Part shown: positions 1-8,100 of the stretch, in pieces
How positions within the stretch are numbered: the stretch's first letter is position 1
Layout of the letters: every line of letters starts with the position of its first letter
NCBI GenBank assembly: GCA_947303185.1
Contig: CAMYXF010000001.1
Coordinates: 124,001 to 188,000 of the forward strand
Length of the DNA: 64,000 nucleotides
Direction: 5' to 3'
From: an uncultured Clostridia bacterium
Lineage (GTDB): Bacteria; Bacillota; Clostridia; Saccharofermentanales; Saccharofermentanaceae
Made by a program: the position numbers and the translations under genes
Notes under the pieces: generated by a model
The model's input: only the letters and a program-made list of their open reading frames with translations
Databases searched by the model: none
Told to the model about the DNA's origin: nothing

Positions 1-426
1 GTCGTAAAGGACAACAAGCTCAAGCGGTTTCTCGTTTGTCTTGATGACACCGTTTATCTGATATAGATGTCTTCCGTCTCTCGTAAACAGGAAAGATTCA
101 AACTCTGAATCAGTATCGTAATCAGCTTTGCTCTCACCGTTCTGATAGAGGATCCTGTCACCTCTGATAAGACTGATGCCTACAAGACTGTCAGCCGTAT
201 TCATACGCTCAAGCGCTGTACTGATGCTTGAGAAATCCTGCTGGATATCAACGAAGTTAACGAGTTGGACTGACTGAAGAAGCATCTCATAAGATTCAGC
301 ACAGATATTTTCATACTGCTCAATACTGCTTCTGAAATTCTGTCTGATCAAAAGAAGACCTCCCACACCGTAACTTAGTGTGAGAAGCCAGATCATTACG
401 AGGAGCATCTTCTGCCGGAATCGCAT
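1..426 (-). CDS. Sensor histidine kinase, N-terminal part (truncated by window edge)
   Basis: The reading frame opens with ATG at 426 and stays open for 142 codons to the window edge, so only the sensory part is visible. It starts MRFRQKMLLVMIWLLTLSYG, which is a basic residue cluster followed by one membrane segment (about residues 8-24), and continues into an extracytoplasmic region resembling a small sensor domain. No HAMP, DHp or ATPase domain is in view; these should lie to the left of base 1. The start is two bases after the stop of the response-regulator gene, so the pair is almost certainly cotranscribed and forms a two-component system. The histidine-kinase identity is inferred mainly from that arrangement. 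The signal is unknown; the copper genes directly upstream make metal or envelope stress possible but unproven. Confidence 0.7.
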   Translation of the reverse strand, partial: MRFRQKMLLVMIWLLTLSYGVGGLLLIRQNFRSSIEQYENICAESYEMLLQSVQLVNFVDIQQDFSSISTALERMNTADSLVGISLIRGDRILYQNGESKADYDTDSEFESFLFTRDGRHLYQINGVIKTNEKPLELVVLYD

Positions 427-428
427 TA

Positions 429-1082
429 TTAAGCCTCCAGCCTGTATCCTACCTTCGGCACAGCATGAATAACCTCTTCCCAACCGAGCTTCTTACGAAG
501 TCTCTGAACATGAAGATCCACTGTCTTGCTTCCATACGGGAAAGGCTCATTCCAGACGCGCTCATAAATCGTCTCTCTGTACATCGCGATTCCGGGATTC
601 CTCGCGAAAAGAAGAAGCAGTTCATACTCCTTCGGCGTGAGCGGAATCGGATAAGAATCCTTATAGACGATCATTGCTTTTGTATCGATAACAAGGCCTG
701 CAATACGGATCTCTGTATCCGTCTTGTTATAACGGCGCAGAACTACGTTTACTCTTGCGAGCAGCTCGATAATCTCGAACGGTTTTGCAAGATAATCTTC
801 CGCACCAAGCTCAAGGCCTCTTACTCTGTCCTCAACCATATTCTTTGCTGTAAGGAATATAACCGGAACCTTCATCGGACGGATGTACTGCATAAGAGAG
901 AATCCGTCGATCTTCGGGATCATTACGTCAAGAAGAATAAGGTCATAGACATTGTTCTTGATCATATCTAAAGCCTCTTCGCCATCAAATGCACACGTGC
1001 ATGAATAGCCTGATTTTGTAAGGCTCATCCTGATAAGATTAGATATTGGTTTTTCGTCTTCGACAATTAGTATATGAATCAT
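429..1082 (-). CDS. OmpR/PhoB-family response regulator
   Basis: This is a 217-residue two-domain transcription factor. The N-terminal receiver domain has the acidic pair E8/D9, the phosphoacceptor D52 in LLDVMIP, T78 in FLTA and the conserved K100 in AKPF. The C-terminal winged-helix domain (about 125-217) contains the typical TPKEYELL and SKTVDLHVQRLRKKLG recognition-helix region. I chose the ATG at 1082 rather than the in-frame GTG at 1091, because the GAGGTGGGG ribosome-binding site spans that GTG and sits at proper distance from the ATG. It is phosphorylated by the kinase encoded immediately downstream and would bind direct repeats near target promoters; targets are not visible. It is separated from copA by 67 bp containing its own TATAAT box. 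Confidence 0.93.
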   Translation of the reverse strand: MIHILIVEDEKPISNLIRMSLTKSGYSCTCAFDGEEALDMIKNNVYDLILLDVMIPKIDGFSLMQYIRPMKVPVIFLTAKNMVEDRVRGLELGAEDYLAKPFEIIELLARVNVVLRRYNKTDTEIRIAGLVIDTKAMIVYKDSYPIPLTPKEYELLLLFARNPGIAMYRETIYERVWNEPFPYGSKTVDLHVQRLRKKLGWEEVIHAVPKVGYRLEA

Positions 1083-1104
1083 TTTCCCCACCTCATACAG
1101 AACA

Positions 1105-1110
1105 ATTATA
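1105..1110 (-). promoter_or_regulatory. -10 element of the two-component operon
   Basis: A TATAAT on the minus strand lies about 22 bases upstream of the regulator ATG, placing the transcript start near 1098. No convincing -35 hexamer lies at 17 bases, so the promoter may depend on an activator, possibly the regulator itself (inference). Confidence 0.4.
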
Positions 1111-1149
1111 CATTGATGAGGGGAAATCGGGTATCAATACTTTTTTACA

Positions 1150-1359
1150 TTATGAAATGCCGGTAACTTTGAAGTCTTTTTCTTCAACTGTTTTAACCAA
1201 AATATCATCAGCAATATCTTTTTCGAGAGCGACAACTGCTGTTCCCTTATCGTGGGAAACATCAGCGGAAATAACGCCGTCCAAAGCCTCAAGAGCCTTC
1301 TTTACTGTTGCTTCGCAATGTCCGCACATCATGCCTTCGATAGAGATTGTCTTTTCCAT
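1150..1359 (-). CDS. copZ: CopZ-like copper chaperone, possible internal translation product within copA
   Basis: The last 69 codons of copA begin with an in-frame ATG at 1359, preceded by AAAGGAG nine bases upstream, which is a better ribosome-binding site than the one in front of copA itself. The product starts MEKTISIEGMMCGHC and is the length of a free CopZ chaperone, with the Cu(I)-binding MxCxxC-type motif. A separate copZ would normally sit beside copA in this kind of operon, and none is present. I infer either a fusion of copA with copZ, an internal start giving free chaperone, or both. The overlap is in the same frame, so this is an alternative product rather than a second gene. Confidence 0.5.
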   Translation of the reverse strand: MEKTISIEGMMCGHCEATVKKALEALDGVISADVSHDKGTAVVALEKDIADDILVKTVEEKDFKVTGIS

Positions 1360-3720
1360 TTTGTTGTTCTCCTTTATTGTCATTTTATTGAATTCATTTT
1401 CGATCTCAGTGATCCTGCTTCTTACGTTTGTTTTGGACCTGTCACGCTTTGAATCATACGGCTTTACGAGATTAAGTCTTAACGCATTCATGCATACCGT
1501 AAAACTTGAGATACTCATCGCTGCAGCACCGAGCATAGGTGACATTGTAATGCCTAATGCAGCATACGCACCTGCCGCTACGGGTATAAGCGCAACGTTA
1601 TAAATGAAGGCCCAGAAAAGATTCTCGTGAATATTGGTTATAGTCCTTCTGGATATCCTCAATGCTGCCGCAGCATCTTTCAAACCTGATTTCATAAGAA
1701 CGCAGTCCGCAGCATCTATAGCTATGTCAGTACCTGCACCAATTGCCATTCCGATATCTGCAGAAGTAAGCGCGGGAGCATCGTTTATGCCGTCACCCAC
1801 CATAATGACCTTACCGTATTTCTGAAGAGTTTTTACCACTCTTTCCTTATCACCCGGAAGTACATCTGCGATGGTCAGATCAACGCCTGCTGTCTTTCCT
1901 ATTGCATCTGCAGTTCTTCTGTTATCACCCGTGAGCATGACCGTATAAAGGCCCATTTTCTTGAACTCTTCTATCGCTTCAGATGAATCTTCCCTTTTCG
2001 TATCCGCTACTGCGATAATGCCTCTGAGCTTTCCTTCTGATTCAAAGAACAGCGGTGTTTTGCCCTGGCCAGAAAGTTCATCGGCTCTTGCTTTTGTATC
2101 ATTATCAACTGTGCAATTTTTAGAGATAAAATTTAAGTTTCCGCCGCGGATCAAACGGCCGTTTACTTTACCTTCAAGACCGTTACCTGCGAGCACTTTG
2201 AAGTCGTCTACCTGCGCCGGAGTCATATTCTTCGAAGTGCAGTATTCTGTTACTGCTTTTCCCAAAGGATGCTCGCTTCCCTGCTCTAACGAAAATGCAT
2301 CGTTAAGAAGTTCAACCTCAGTTATACCGCCTGCAGGGATAGTGTCCGTAACCTTCGGAATACCGCTAGTAATTGTTCCTGTCTTATCGAGCACGATAAT
2401 CTCTGCTTTACCAGTCTGCTCCAAAGAAGATGAGGTCTTGAACAGTATGCCGTTCTTGGCAGCAACGCCGTTACCGACCATAATCGCTACAGGTGTGGCA
2501 AGACCCAAAGCACACGGGCAGCTTACAACAAGAACAGCGATTGCTCTTGTGAGAGAAACTCCTATCGGAGCACCGGTAAACATCCATATTGCAAATACGA
2601 TCGCAGCAATAATCAGAACTGCAGGAACGAACACGCCTGATACCTTATCAGCGATCCTTGCAATGGGTGCTTTTGAACCTGCTGATTCGCTTACCATCTT
2701 AATAATTTGCGCAAGCGTGGTATCCTCACCGACTTTCTCGGCGCGGCACTTTATAAATCCTGTTTTGTTGATAGTAGCAGCAGACACTTTATCTCCTGCC
2801 TGCTTATCGACTGGAACGGATTCACCTGTGAGTGCTGATTCATCTACCGTGCAGTCGCCTTCTACGATTACTCCGTCAACAGGGATCGATCCGCCCGGTC
2901 TTACAACATAGATGTCACCCACCCTTACTTCTTCGATAGGAACTGTAACTTCATTTCCATCTCTTAAGAGAACGGCTGTCTTCGGCTGGAGATTGAGGAG
3001 TCCTTTAAGGGCATTTGTGGTCCTTCCCTTTGAAATTGCCTCAAGAAGTTTGCCGATTGTGATAAGGGTTAAGATCATGGCGGCCGACTCAAAGTAAAGT
3101 TCGTCCATCAGAGCCATCTGAGCCTCGTGAGAGTGCTCAGTTGTCATGTGTAACAATGTTACAATGCTGTAAATATAGGATATTCCGGACCCCATGGCGA
3201 CCAGAGTATCCATGTTGGTTCCCTTGTGCAAAAGAGCCTTAAAACCGTTCACAAAGAACTTTTTGTTGATCACCAGAACGATTCCGGAGAGCAGCATCTC
3301 GATAATTCCGATGCCCACCATGTTGTGTTCCAGGAAAGACGGAACGGGCCAGCCCCACATGGACGCACCCATGGAAAAATACATAAGAGTAAGCAGGAAT
3401 ACCAATGAACTAATGAGCCTTCTTTTGAGTACAGGAGTCTCATGGTCTTCAAGCTGGGCTTCCATGCTCTTTAACATATCAGGTTTAGCTTTATCCCCTT
3501 TTGATTCAGGAGAAGCTCCGTATCCGGCATCTTCTACCGCTTTTATTATCTTTTCAGGAGCAGCAGTACCAGTAACGCTCATTGAGTTTGTAAGGAGCGA
3601 GACACTGCATGACTCAACGCCGTCCACACCTGACACAGCCTTTTCGACATGTGCCTGGCACGCGGCGCAGCTCATACCGGTAACTAAGTACTTCTCGGTT
3701 TTTGTTCCAATGTTATCCAT
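1150..3720 (-). CDS. copA: Copper-translocating P1B-type ATPase with an additional C-terminal HMA domain
   Basis: An 856-residue membrane ATPase that exports Cu(I) from the cytoplasm. An N-terminal heavy-metal-associated domain carries C18-A-A-C21. Eight membrane helices are expected. The actuator TGES loop (LTGESVP), the metal-binding CPC in VSCPCALGLATP, the phosphorylation site DKTGTIT and the hinge GDGINDAP are all present. After the last helices there is a linker and a second HMA domain (GMMCGHC, last 69 residues). A C-terminal HMA is unusual, as the family normally carries these domains only at the N-terminus. The gene follows csoR by 26 bp and is surely in the CsoR-controlled operon. 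The tail may also be made separately (see the overlapping copZ entry). Confidence 0.95.
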   Translation of the reverse strand: MDNIGTKTEKYLVTGMSCAACQAHVEKAVSGVDGVESCSVSLLTNSMSVTGTAAPEKIIKAVEDAGYGASPESKGDKAKPDMLKSMEAQLEDHETPVLKRRLISSLVFLLTLMYFSMGASMWGWPVPSFLEHNMVGIGIIEMLLSGIVLVINKKFFVNGFKALLHKGTNMDTLVAMGSGISYIYSIVTLLHMTTEHSHEAQMALMDELYFESAAMILTLITIGKLLEAISKGRTTNALKGLLNLQPKTAVLLRDGNEVTVPIEEVRVGDIYVVRPGGSIPVDGVIVEGDCTVDESALTGESVPVDKQAGDKVSAATINKTGFIKCRAEKVGEDTTLAQIIKMVSESAGSKAPIARIADKVSGVFVPAVLIIAAIVFAIWMFTGAPIGVSLTRAIAVLVVSCPCALGLATPVAIMVGNGVAAKNGILFKTSSSLEQTGKAEIIVLDKTGTITSGIPKVTDTIPAGGITEVELLNDAFSLEQGSEHPLGKAVTEYCTSKNMTPAQVDDFKVLAGNGLEGKVNGRLIRGGNLNFISKNCTVDNDTKARADELSGQGKTPLFFESEGKLRGIIAVADTKREDSSEAIEEFKKMGLYTVMLTGDNRRTADAIGKTAGVDLTIADVLPGDKERVVKTLQKYGKVIMVGDGINDAPALTSADIGMAIGAGTDIAIDAADCVLMKSGLKDAAAALRISRRTITNIHENLFWAFIYNVALIPVAAGAYAALGITMSPMLGAAAMSISSFTVCMNALRLNLVKPYDSKRDRSKTNVRSRITEIENEFNKMTIKENNKMEKTISIEGMMCGHCEATVKKALEALDGVISADVSHDKGTAVVALEKDIADDILVKTVEEKDFKVTGIS

Positions 3721-3746
3721 AAGGATACACTTTCTAAGGTTGATAA

Positions 3747-4049
3747 TTATTTCATTAGTTTCTGAAGAAGCTCAACCAATTCTTCAGTCTTTTCATCCGA
3801 ACCGTTCCTGATGTCATCGGCAACACATGTCTTGATGTGATTTCCGAGAACCACCTTGGAGAAGCTGTTAAGTGAACATCTTGCTGCACTTACCTGGGTA
3901 AGGATATCAACGCAGTATGCATCTTCTTCAACCATCTTGCGGATACCCCTGATCTGCCCTTCGATGCGGTTCAGACGGGTGATAAGATCCTTGATCTCCT
4001 CTTCATTTCTCTCTTTGGTTTTGCAGTGCGGGCATTTCTTTTCAGCCAT
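3747..4049 (-). CDS. csoR: CsoR-family Cu(I)-sensing transcriptional repressor
   Basis: A 100-residue all-helical repressor of the CsoR/RcnR family. With the start at 4049 the three Cu(I) ligands are C46, H71 and C75, the canonical C-H-C set, and the conserved RLNRIEGQIRGI helix is at 25-36. The N-terminus carries an extra CPHC pair (C6, C9). The start at 4049 is favoured over the ATG at 4070 because GGAGG lies just upstream of it and the earlier ATG falls inside an operator. Copper binding releases the protein from DNA and allows expression of copA. Two matching operators lie directly upstream, giving an autoregulated csoR-copA operon. Confidence 0.93.
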   Translation of the reverse strand: MAEKKCPHCKTKERNEEEIKDLITRLNRIEGQIRGIRKMVEEDAYCVDILTQVSAARCSLNSFSKVVLGNHIKTCVADDIRNGSDEKTEELVELLQKLMK

Positions 4050-4068
4050 GGTTCCTACCTCCGTTTGC

Positions 4069-4128
4069 ATACCCCCACGGGGTATCTTTATCTGCCGAAA
4101 CTATATACCCCCACGGGGTATGCGTCAA
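4069..4128 (-). promoter_or_regulatory. csoR-copA promoter with two CsoR operators
   Basis: On the minus strand, TTGACG (4123-4128) and TATAGT (4100-4105) are separated by exactly 17 bases. The spacer is filled by a palindrome, ATACCCC-CAC-GGGGTAT when read on the plus strand (4105-4121). An identical 17-bp palindrome lies downstream of the predicted transcript start at 4069-4085. These match the GC-rich core with A/T flanks of known CsoR sites. One dimer pair would occlude RNA polymerase binding and the other would block early elongation. Confidence 0.85.
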
Positions 4129-4141
4129 GTTTTGAAACCGG

Positions 4142-4184
4142 ATTTACCTATAAAATTTCAAAAATGCGGTTTTTATAGGTAAAT
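4142..4184. repeat. 14-bp perfect inverted repeat upstream of csoR
   Basis: ATTTACCTATAAAA (4142-4155) and TTTTATAGGTAAAT (4171-4184) form a perfect 14-bp stem with a 15-base loop. A diverged copy lies at 4324-4361 (TACCTA ... TAGGTA), also followed by AAATTC. The 4129-4449 interval has no ORF; between the copies are a GCCTTGAAGGC hairpin followed by a T-run (near 4221-4237) and a CTCGCT/AGCGAG stem. A further ATACCCCCAC half-site like the CsoR operator is at 4310-4319. Function is unknown. Confidence 0.6.
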
Positions 4185-4449
4185 TCTTTCGTGCGGTCTT
4201 CGAAAATGCTGTGAATTGGCCGCCTTGAAGGCCTTTTTCGATACTACGCCTCCGAAAACAGCAATCTGACAGCTCGCTATCGTATAAAAGCGAGGCAAAC
4301 CGGACCTATATACCCCCACCCTGTACCTATTAATTTTCGAAAAATCGCATTTTAGTAGGTAAATTCAGACTCTCCATGCCTTTTTCCTTGCAAAACATAC
4401 CGCCTTAATATATATTTCTTTTGCCTTATACATATAGAAAGGGATTACA

Positions 4450-5361
4450 ATGCGCCGCACCAAGCCTATCGGTATAGTATTGCTTCTCATCACCGCCATC
4501 ATCTGGGGTTCATCTTTTGTTGCCCAGTCGATCGGCATGCAGAGCATTGACGCATTCACTTTCACAGGTATAAGGACAACGCTTGGAGTTCTATTCCTTC
4601 TTCCTATTACGCTCATAGTCAACAAGGGATTTGATTTCAGCAAGAAGACTCTGCGCGCAGGCCTGATACTCGGAATCGTCTTCTCATTTGCGCAGAACTT
4701 CCAGCAGTTCGCATTCTATTATTCGACTTCCGGAAAGATCGCTTTCATCACGGCATTTTATATGTTCTTCGTGCCGCTCTTCTCAGTTTTGTTCCTTAAG
4801 AAAAAGATCGCAGTTCTTACCTGGGCTTCGATCGTTATGGGAATCGTAGGACTCTTCCTTCTCTGCATCGACCCGACTGATCTCAAATCGGTAAACTTAG
4901 GTGATGCGCTCGCGCTTGTCTGTGCGGTCTTCTATGCCGTACAGATAATGCTGATAGATAAATTCCTCGAAGAAAACGTAAACGGCGTATAGCTGTCTTT
5001 CATGCAGTTCACTGTTGCTGCAGTATTATCGATCATCGCAATGTTTATTTTCGAGAAGCCCGTTTTAGCAGATATAAAAACCGCAGCTCCTTCCCTTCTT
5101 TATTCGGGAATAATGAGCTGCGGCATTGCATATACTCTTCAGATCGTCGGACAGAAACATGCAAGTCCTGTCGTGGCTTCACTGCTTATGTGTCTCGAAT
5201 CGGTTTTCGCTGTCATTGCGGCTGCGATAATCCTTAAAGAAGGATTGTTACCGAGAGAGCTGGCAGGATGTATTGTTATGTTTGCTGCAATTATCCTTTC
5301 GCAGGTTTCTGAGAATCTTTCTGCAAAGAAGCAGAATCAGGAGTCGGCAAAACTTTCTTAA
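4450..5361 (+). pseudogene. EamA/DMT-family transporter interrupted by an in-frame TAG
   Basis: The frame opens at 4450 behind an AAAGGG ribosome-binding site and encodes the first EamA domain (GIVLLLITAIIWGSSF, five helices), then meets TAG at 4990-4992. The same frame continues without further interruption to 5361 through the second EamA domain, so the total of about 303 codons equals a normal ten-helix drug/metabolite transporter. A single C-to-T change from CAG would explain the stop. TAG also ends other genes here (uxuB), so recoding of TAG is unlikely. Either a real nonsense mutation or a base-calling error is possible. The tail overlaps the convergent nhaC gene by 71 bp. The exported substrate is unknown. 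Confidence 0.8.
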
Positions 5362-6898
5362 GAACAAATATCGTTCCGACCATAAGAATAATTCCGATTG
5401 AAAGCGAGATTGCGGCGTTCTTTACAAAGCCTGCAATCAGATAAGTTACGAACGATACTGCTGCGCAGGTCAGTGCATAAGGCAGCTGGGTCGATACGTG
5501 CGCTATGTGGTTACACTGTGCACCTGCAGAACTCATGATGGTTGTATCTGAGATCGGTGAGCAGTGGTCGCCGCAAACGGCTCCTGCCATGCATGCAGAT
5601 ACGCAGATAACTGCAAGAGTAGCCTTATTCGGATCAGCATCCGTAAGTGAGAATACGTTCAGAGTGATCGGGATAAGGATACCGAATGTACCCCATGAAG
5701 TGCCTGTAGCAAAAGACAGACCGCAGGCAATAAGGAAAATGATCGCAGGAAGAATATTCGTAATCGCTCCCTCATGCTTCATTACCAGTTCCTCAACAAA
5801 GTATTTAGCTCCGAGTTTTTCGGTCATGGTGTTTAATGTCCATGCAAGAGTAAGAATGATGATCGGTGATACCATTGCTTTGAAGCCTTCTTCAATGCAG
5901 GACATACAGTTCTTAAAGCTCAATACTCCTCTGATGAGATAGAGTACCAGAATAAACAGGATACCGAAGAAAGCACCATATGTAAGACCAACAGGTGCGC
6001 TGCTGTTTGCAAATGCGTTTATGAAATCCATATTGTGTTCGCCACCGAAGAATCCGCCTGTATAGATCATGCCGATAACACAGAAAATTATCAGGGCAAT
6101 TACGGGAAGAACAAGGTCAACAACCTTACCCTTCTTCTCAATGTTTTCTTCTTCGCTTACAACGGGAGGCTTAACAGTAAACAGATCGCCGTTCTTTGCG
6201 TTGATCTCATGACGTGCCATGGGACCGAATTCGAGCTTAAATACGGCCATAAGAACCATCATAAGAACAGTAAGAAGAGCATAGTAGTTGAACGGAATAG
6301 TTCTTATGAAAAGCAGGATACCGTTTGTTCCTTCCGGAGCATAATCGGAGACTGCCGCAGCCCATGAAGATACAGGCGCAATGATACAGATAGGAGCAGC
6401 CGTAGCATCGATAAGATATGCGAGCTTTGCTCTTGAGATCTTCTGTCTGTCAGTAACAGGTCTCATAACAGAACCAACTGTGAGGCAGTTGAAATAGTCA
6501 TCAATGAAGATCAAAGCGCCAAGGCCGATAGTTGCAAGCTGGGAACCGACTCTTGAATGCACATGGTCAGTAGCCCATTTACCGAATGCGGCAGAACCGC
6601 CGGCCTTATTCATCAGTGCAACTATAATTCCAAGGAAGACCAAAAATACAAGGACACCTACTTTATCAGGGTCTGTAAGACATTCGACAATACCTCCGTC
6701 AAATACAGCCTTTAATGCTCCGACAGGCTGGACATAAGGTGCACTCGCCTGAAGTGAGTACAGAATACCGCCGGTTACGATACCAAAAAAGAGTGAGCTG
6801 TAAACTTCTTTGGTGATAAGCGCCATTATGATCGCTACAAGCGGCGGAACCAGCGCGAAAACAGTTTTAAACAAAATCGGGACGAATTCAGCTTCCAT
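5291..6898 (-). CDS. nhaC: NhaC-family Na+/H+ antiporter
   Basis: A 535-residue polytopic membrane protein of the NhaC (ion transporter) superfamily, with about 11-12 hydrophobic segments and conserved stretches such as IGLGALIFIDDYFNCLTVGSVMRP, in which the acidic pair is typical of the ion-binding region, and GDHCSPISDTTIMSS near the C-terminus. It would exchange Na+ for protons or transport an amino-acid-like metabolite in exchange for Na+; some relatives are malate-lactate or other organic-anion exchangers, so the exact substrate is uncertain. GGAGGG lies just upstream of the ATG at 6898. The gene is monocistronic, with its own promoter, and its last 71 bp run antisense to the broken EamA gene. 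Confidence 0.85.
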   Translation of the reverse strand: MEAEFVPILFKTVFALVPPLVAIIMALITKEVYSSLFFGIVTGGILYSLQASAPYVQPVGALKAVFDGGIVECLTDPDKVGVLVFLVFLGIIVALMNKAGGSAAFGKWATDHVHSRVGSQLATIGLGALIFIDDYFNCLTVGSVMRPVTDRQKISRAKLAYLIDATAAPICIIAPVSSWAAAVSDYAPEGTNGILLFIRTIPFNYYALLTVLMMVLMAVFKLEFGPMARHEINAKNGDLFTVKPPVVSEEENIEKKGKVVDLVLPVIALIIFCVIGMIYTGGFFGGEHNMDFINAFANSSAPVGLTYGAFFGILFILVLYLIRGVLSFKNCMSCIEEGFKAMVSPIIILTLAWTLNTMTEKLGAKYFVEELVMKHEGAITNILPAIIFLIACGLSFATGTSWGTFGILIPITLNVFSLTDADPNKATLAVICVSACMAGAVCGDHCSPISDTTIMSSAGAQCNHIAHVSTQLPYALTCAAVSFVTYLIAGFVKNAAISLSIGIILMVGTIFVLKKVLPTPDSASLQKDSQKPAKG

Positions 6899-6928
6899 AA
6901 CTTACCCTCCGAACAGCAAGATATAAAC

Positions 6929-6957
6929 ATAATAGCACCGCGGCCATGCTGCCTCAA
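6929..6957 (-). promoter_or_regulatory. nhaC promoter
   Basis: On the minus strand TTGAGG (6952-6957) and TATTAT (6929-6934) are 17 bases apart. The -10 is preceded by TGC, an extended -10 motif. The predicted leader is about 23 bases with a strong ribosome-binding site. Confidence 0.6.
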
Positions 6958-6997
6958 ACCGCAAATGCAATAAATAAAGGCGTTTCGGGTATACAAA

Positions 6998-7033
6998 ATG
7001 GAAAAGAAAAACCCCCGGAGAAATCTCCGGGGG
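6998..7033 (-). terminator. Rho-independent terminator of the GGGtGRT operon
   Basis: CCCCCGGAGA (7012-7021) pairs with TCTCCGGGGG (7024-7033), a 10-bp stem. On the minus strand it is followed by TTTTTCTTTT. It lies 30 bp after the stop of the gene ending at 7064. Confidence 0.9.
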
Positions 7034-7063
7034 CATATTTTCATCAACAGATTGTCAAGCTGA

Positions 7064-8086
7064 TTAGAACTTGCCTGCCTTAGCAGCTTCCTCAACGGAT
7101 ACTGCTGTGGAAACAGTCATACCAACCATCGGGTTGTTACCAGCGCCGATGAGACCCATCATCTCAACGTGAGCAGGAACTGAAGAAGAACCTGCGAACT
7201 GAGCGTCAGAGTGCATACGGCCCATAGTATCTGTCATACCATAGGAAGCAGGACCTGCAGCCATGTTATCAGGGTGAAGTGTACGGCCTGTACCACCACC
7301 GGAAGCAACAGAGAAGTACTTCTTGCCTGCCTCGAGGCGCTCCTTCTTGTATGTACCTGCAACAGGGTGCTGGAATCTTGTAGGATTTGTTGAGTTACCT
7401 GTGATGGAAACGTCAACGTTCTCCTTCCAAAGAATAGCTACACCTTCCTGAACGTCATCTGCACCATAGCAGTTAACCTTTGCTCTCGGGGATGCAGGAT
7501 CCTTTGAATAGCATGTTCTGGAGAGCTCCTTGAGCTCGCCTGTCTTATAGTCATACTCTGTCTCAACATATGTGAAGCCGTTGATTCTGGAGATGATCTT
7601 TGCAGCGTCCTTTCCAAGACCGTCAAGGATAACTCTGAGGGGCTTCTGACGAACTCTGTTAGCCTTCTCAGCGATACCGATAGCGCCCTCTGCAGCTGCG
7701 AATGACTCGTGACCTGCGAGGAATGCGAAGCACTCTGTATCTTCTTCGAGGAGCATCTTACCGAGGTTACCGTGGCCGAGACCTACCTTACGTCTGTCAG
7801 CAACAGAACCCGGAATGCAGAAAGCCTGGAGACCTTCACCGATTGCAGCAGCAGCGTCAGCAGCTCTTCTGCAGTTCTTCTTGATTGCGATAGCAGCGCC
7901 TACTGTGTAAGCCCACTTAGCGTTCTCGAAGCAGATAGGCTGAATGCCTTCGATGAGGTGATAAACATCAAGACCTGCGTCCTTTGTGATCTTCTCAGCT
8001 TCTTCAATGGAAGCAATACCGTACTCAGCGAGCTTAGCGTTGATCTGGGGTAATCTTCTCTCGTATGATTCAAATAACTCTGCCAT
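7064..8086 (-). CDS. GGGtGRT protein (uncharacterised, partner of NifU-like protein)
   Basis: A 340-residue soluble protein named in databases for its GGGTGRT signature, present here in the SGGGTGRTLHPDNM segment (about residues 264-277). It also has a glycine-rich GIAEKANR/GLGKDAAKII region and a C-terminal AGNNPMVGMTVSTAVSVEEAA segment. No membrane helix or signal peptide is seen. No biochemical role is established as far as I know. It starts behind GGAGG and lies 14 bp downstream of the NifU-like gene, a pairing found in many anaerobes, which suggests a shared task in iron-sulfur or redox-cofactor chemistry (inference). It ends at a strong terminator, so the two genes form a closed operon. 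Confidence 0.9.
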   Translation of the reverse strand: MAELFESYERRLPQINAKLAEYGIASIEEAEKITKDAGLDVYHLIEGIQPICFENAKWAYTVGAAIAIKKNCRRAADAAAAIGEGLQAFCIPGSVADRRKVGLGHGNLGKMLLEEDTECFAFLAGHESFAAAEGAIGIAEKANRVRQKPLRVILDGLGKDAAKIISRINGFTYVETEYDYKTGELKELSRTCYSKDPASPRAKVNCYGADDVQEGVAILWKENVDVSITGNSTNPTRFQHPVAGTYKKERLEAGKKYFSVASGGGTGRTLHPDNMAAGPASYGMTDTMGRMHSDAQFAGSSSVPAHVEMMGLIGAGNNPMVGMTVSTAVSVEEAAKAGKF

Positions 8087-8100
8087 TTGTCATTCCTCCT

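Noticed and set aside
1961..2911. A 316-codon plus-strand frame opposite copA
   Set aside because: Antisense shadow of a clear P-type ATPase; composition is Ser/Pro/Thr-rich and unlike a real protein.
4990..4992. TAG read as an amino acid such as pyrrolysine
   Set aside because: TAG ends uxuB normally, and no pylT or pyl genes are visible; a nonsense change is simpler.
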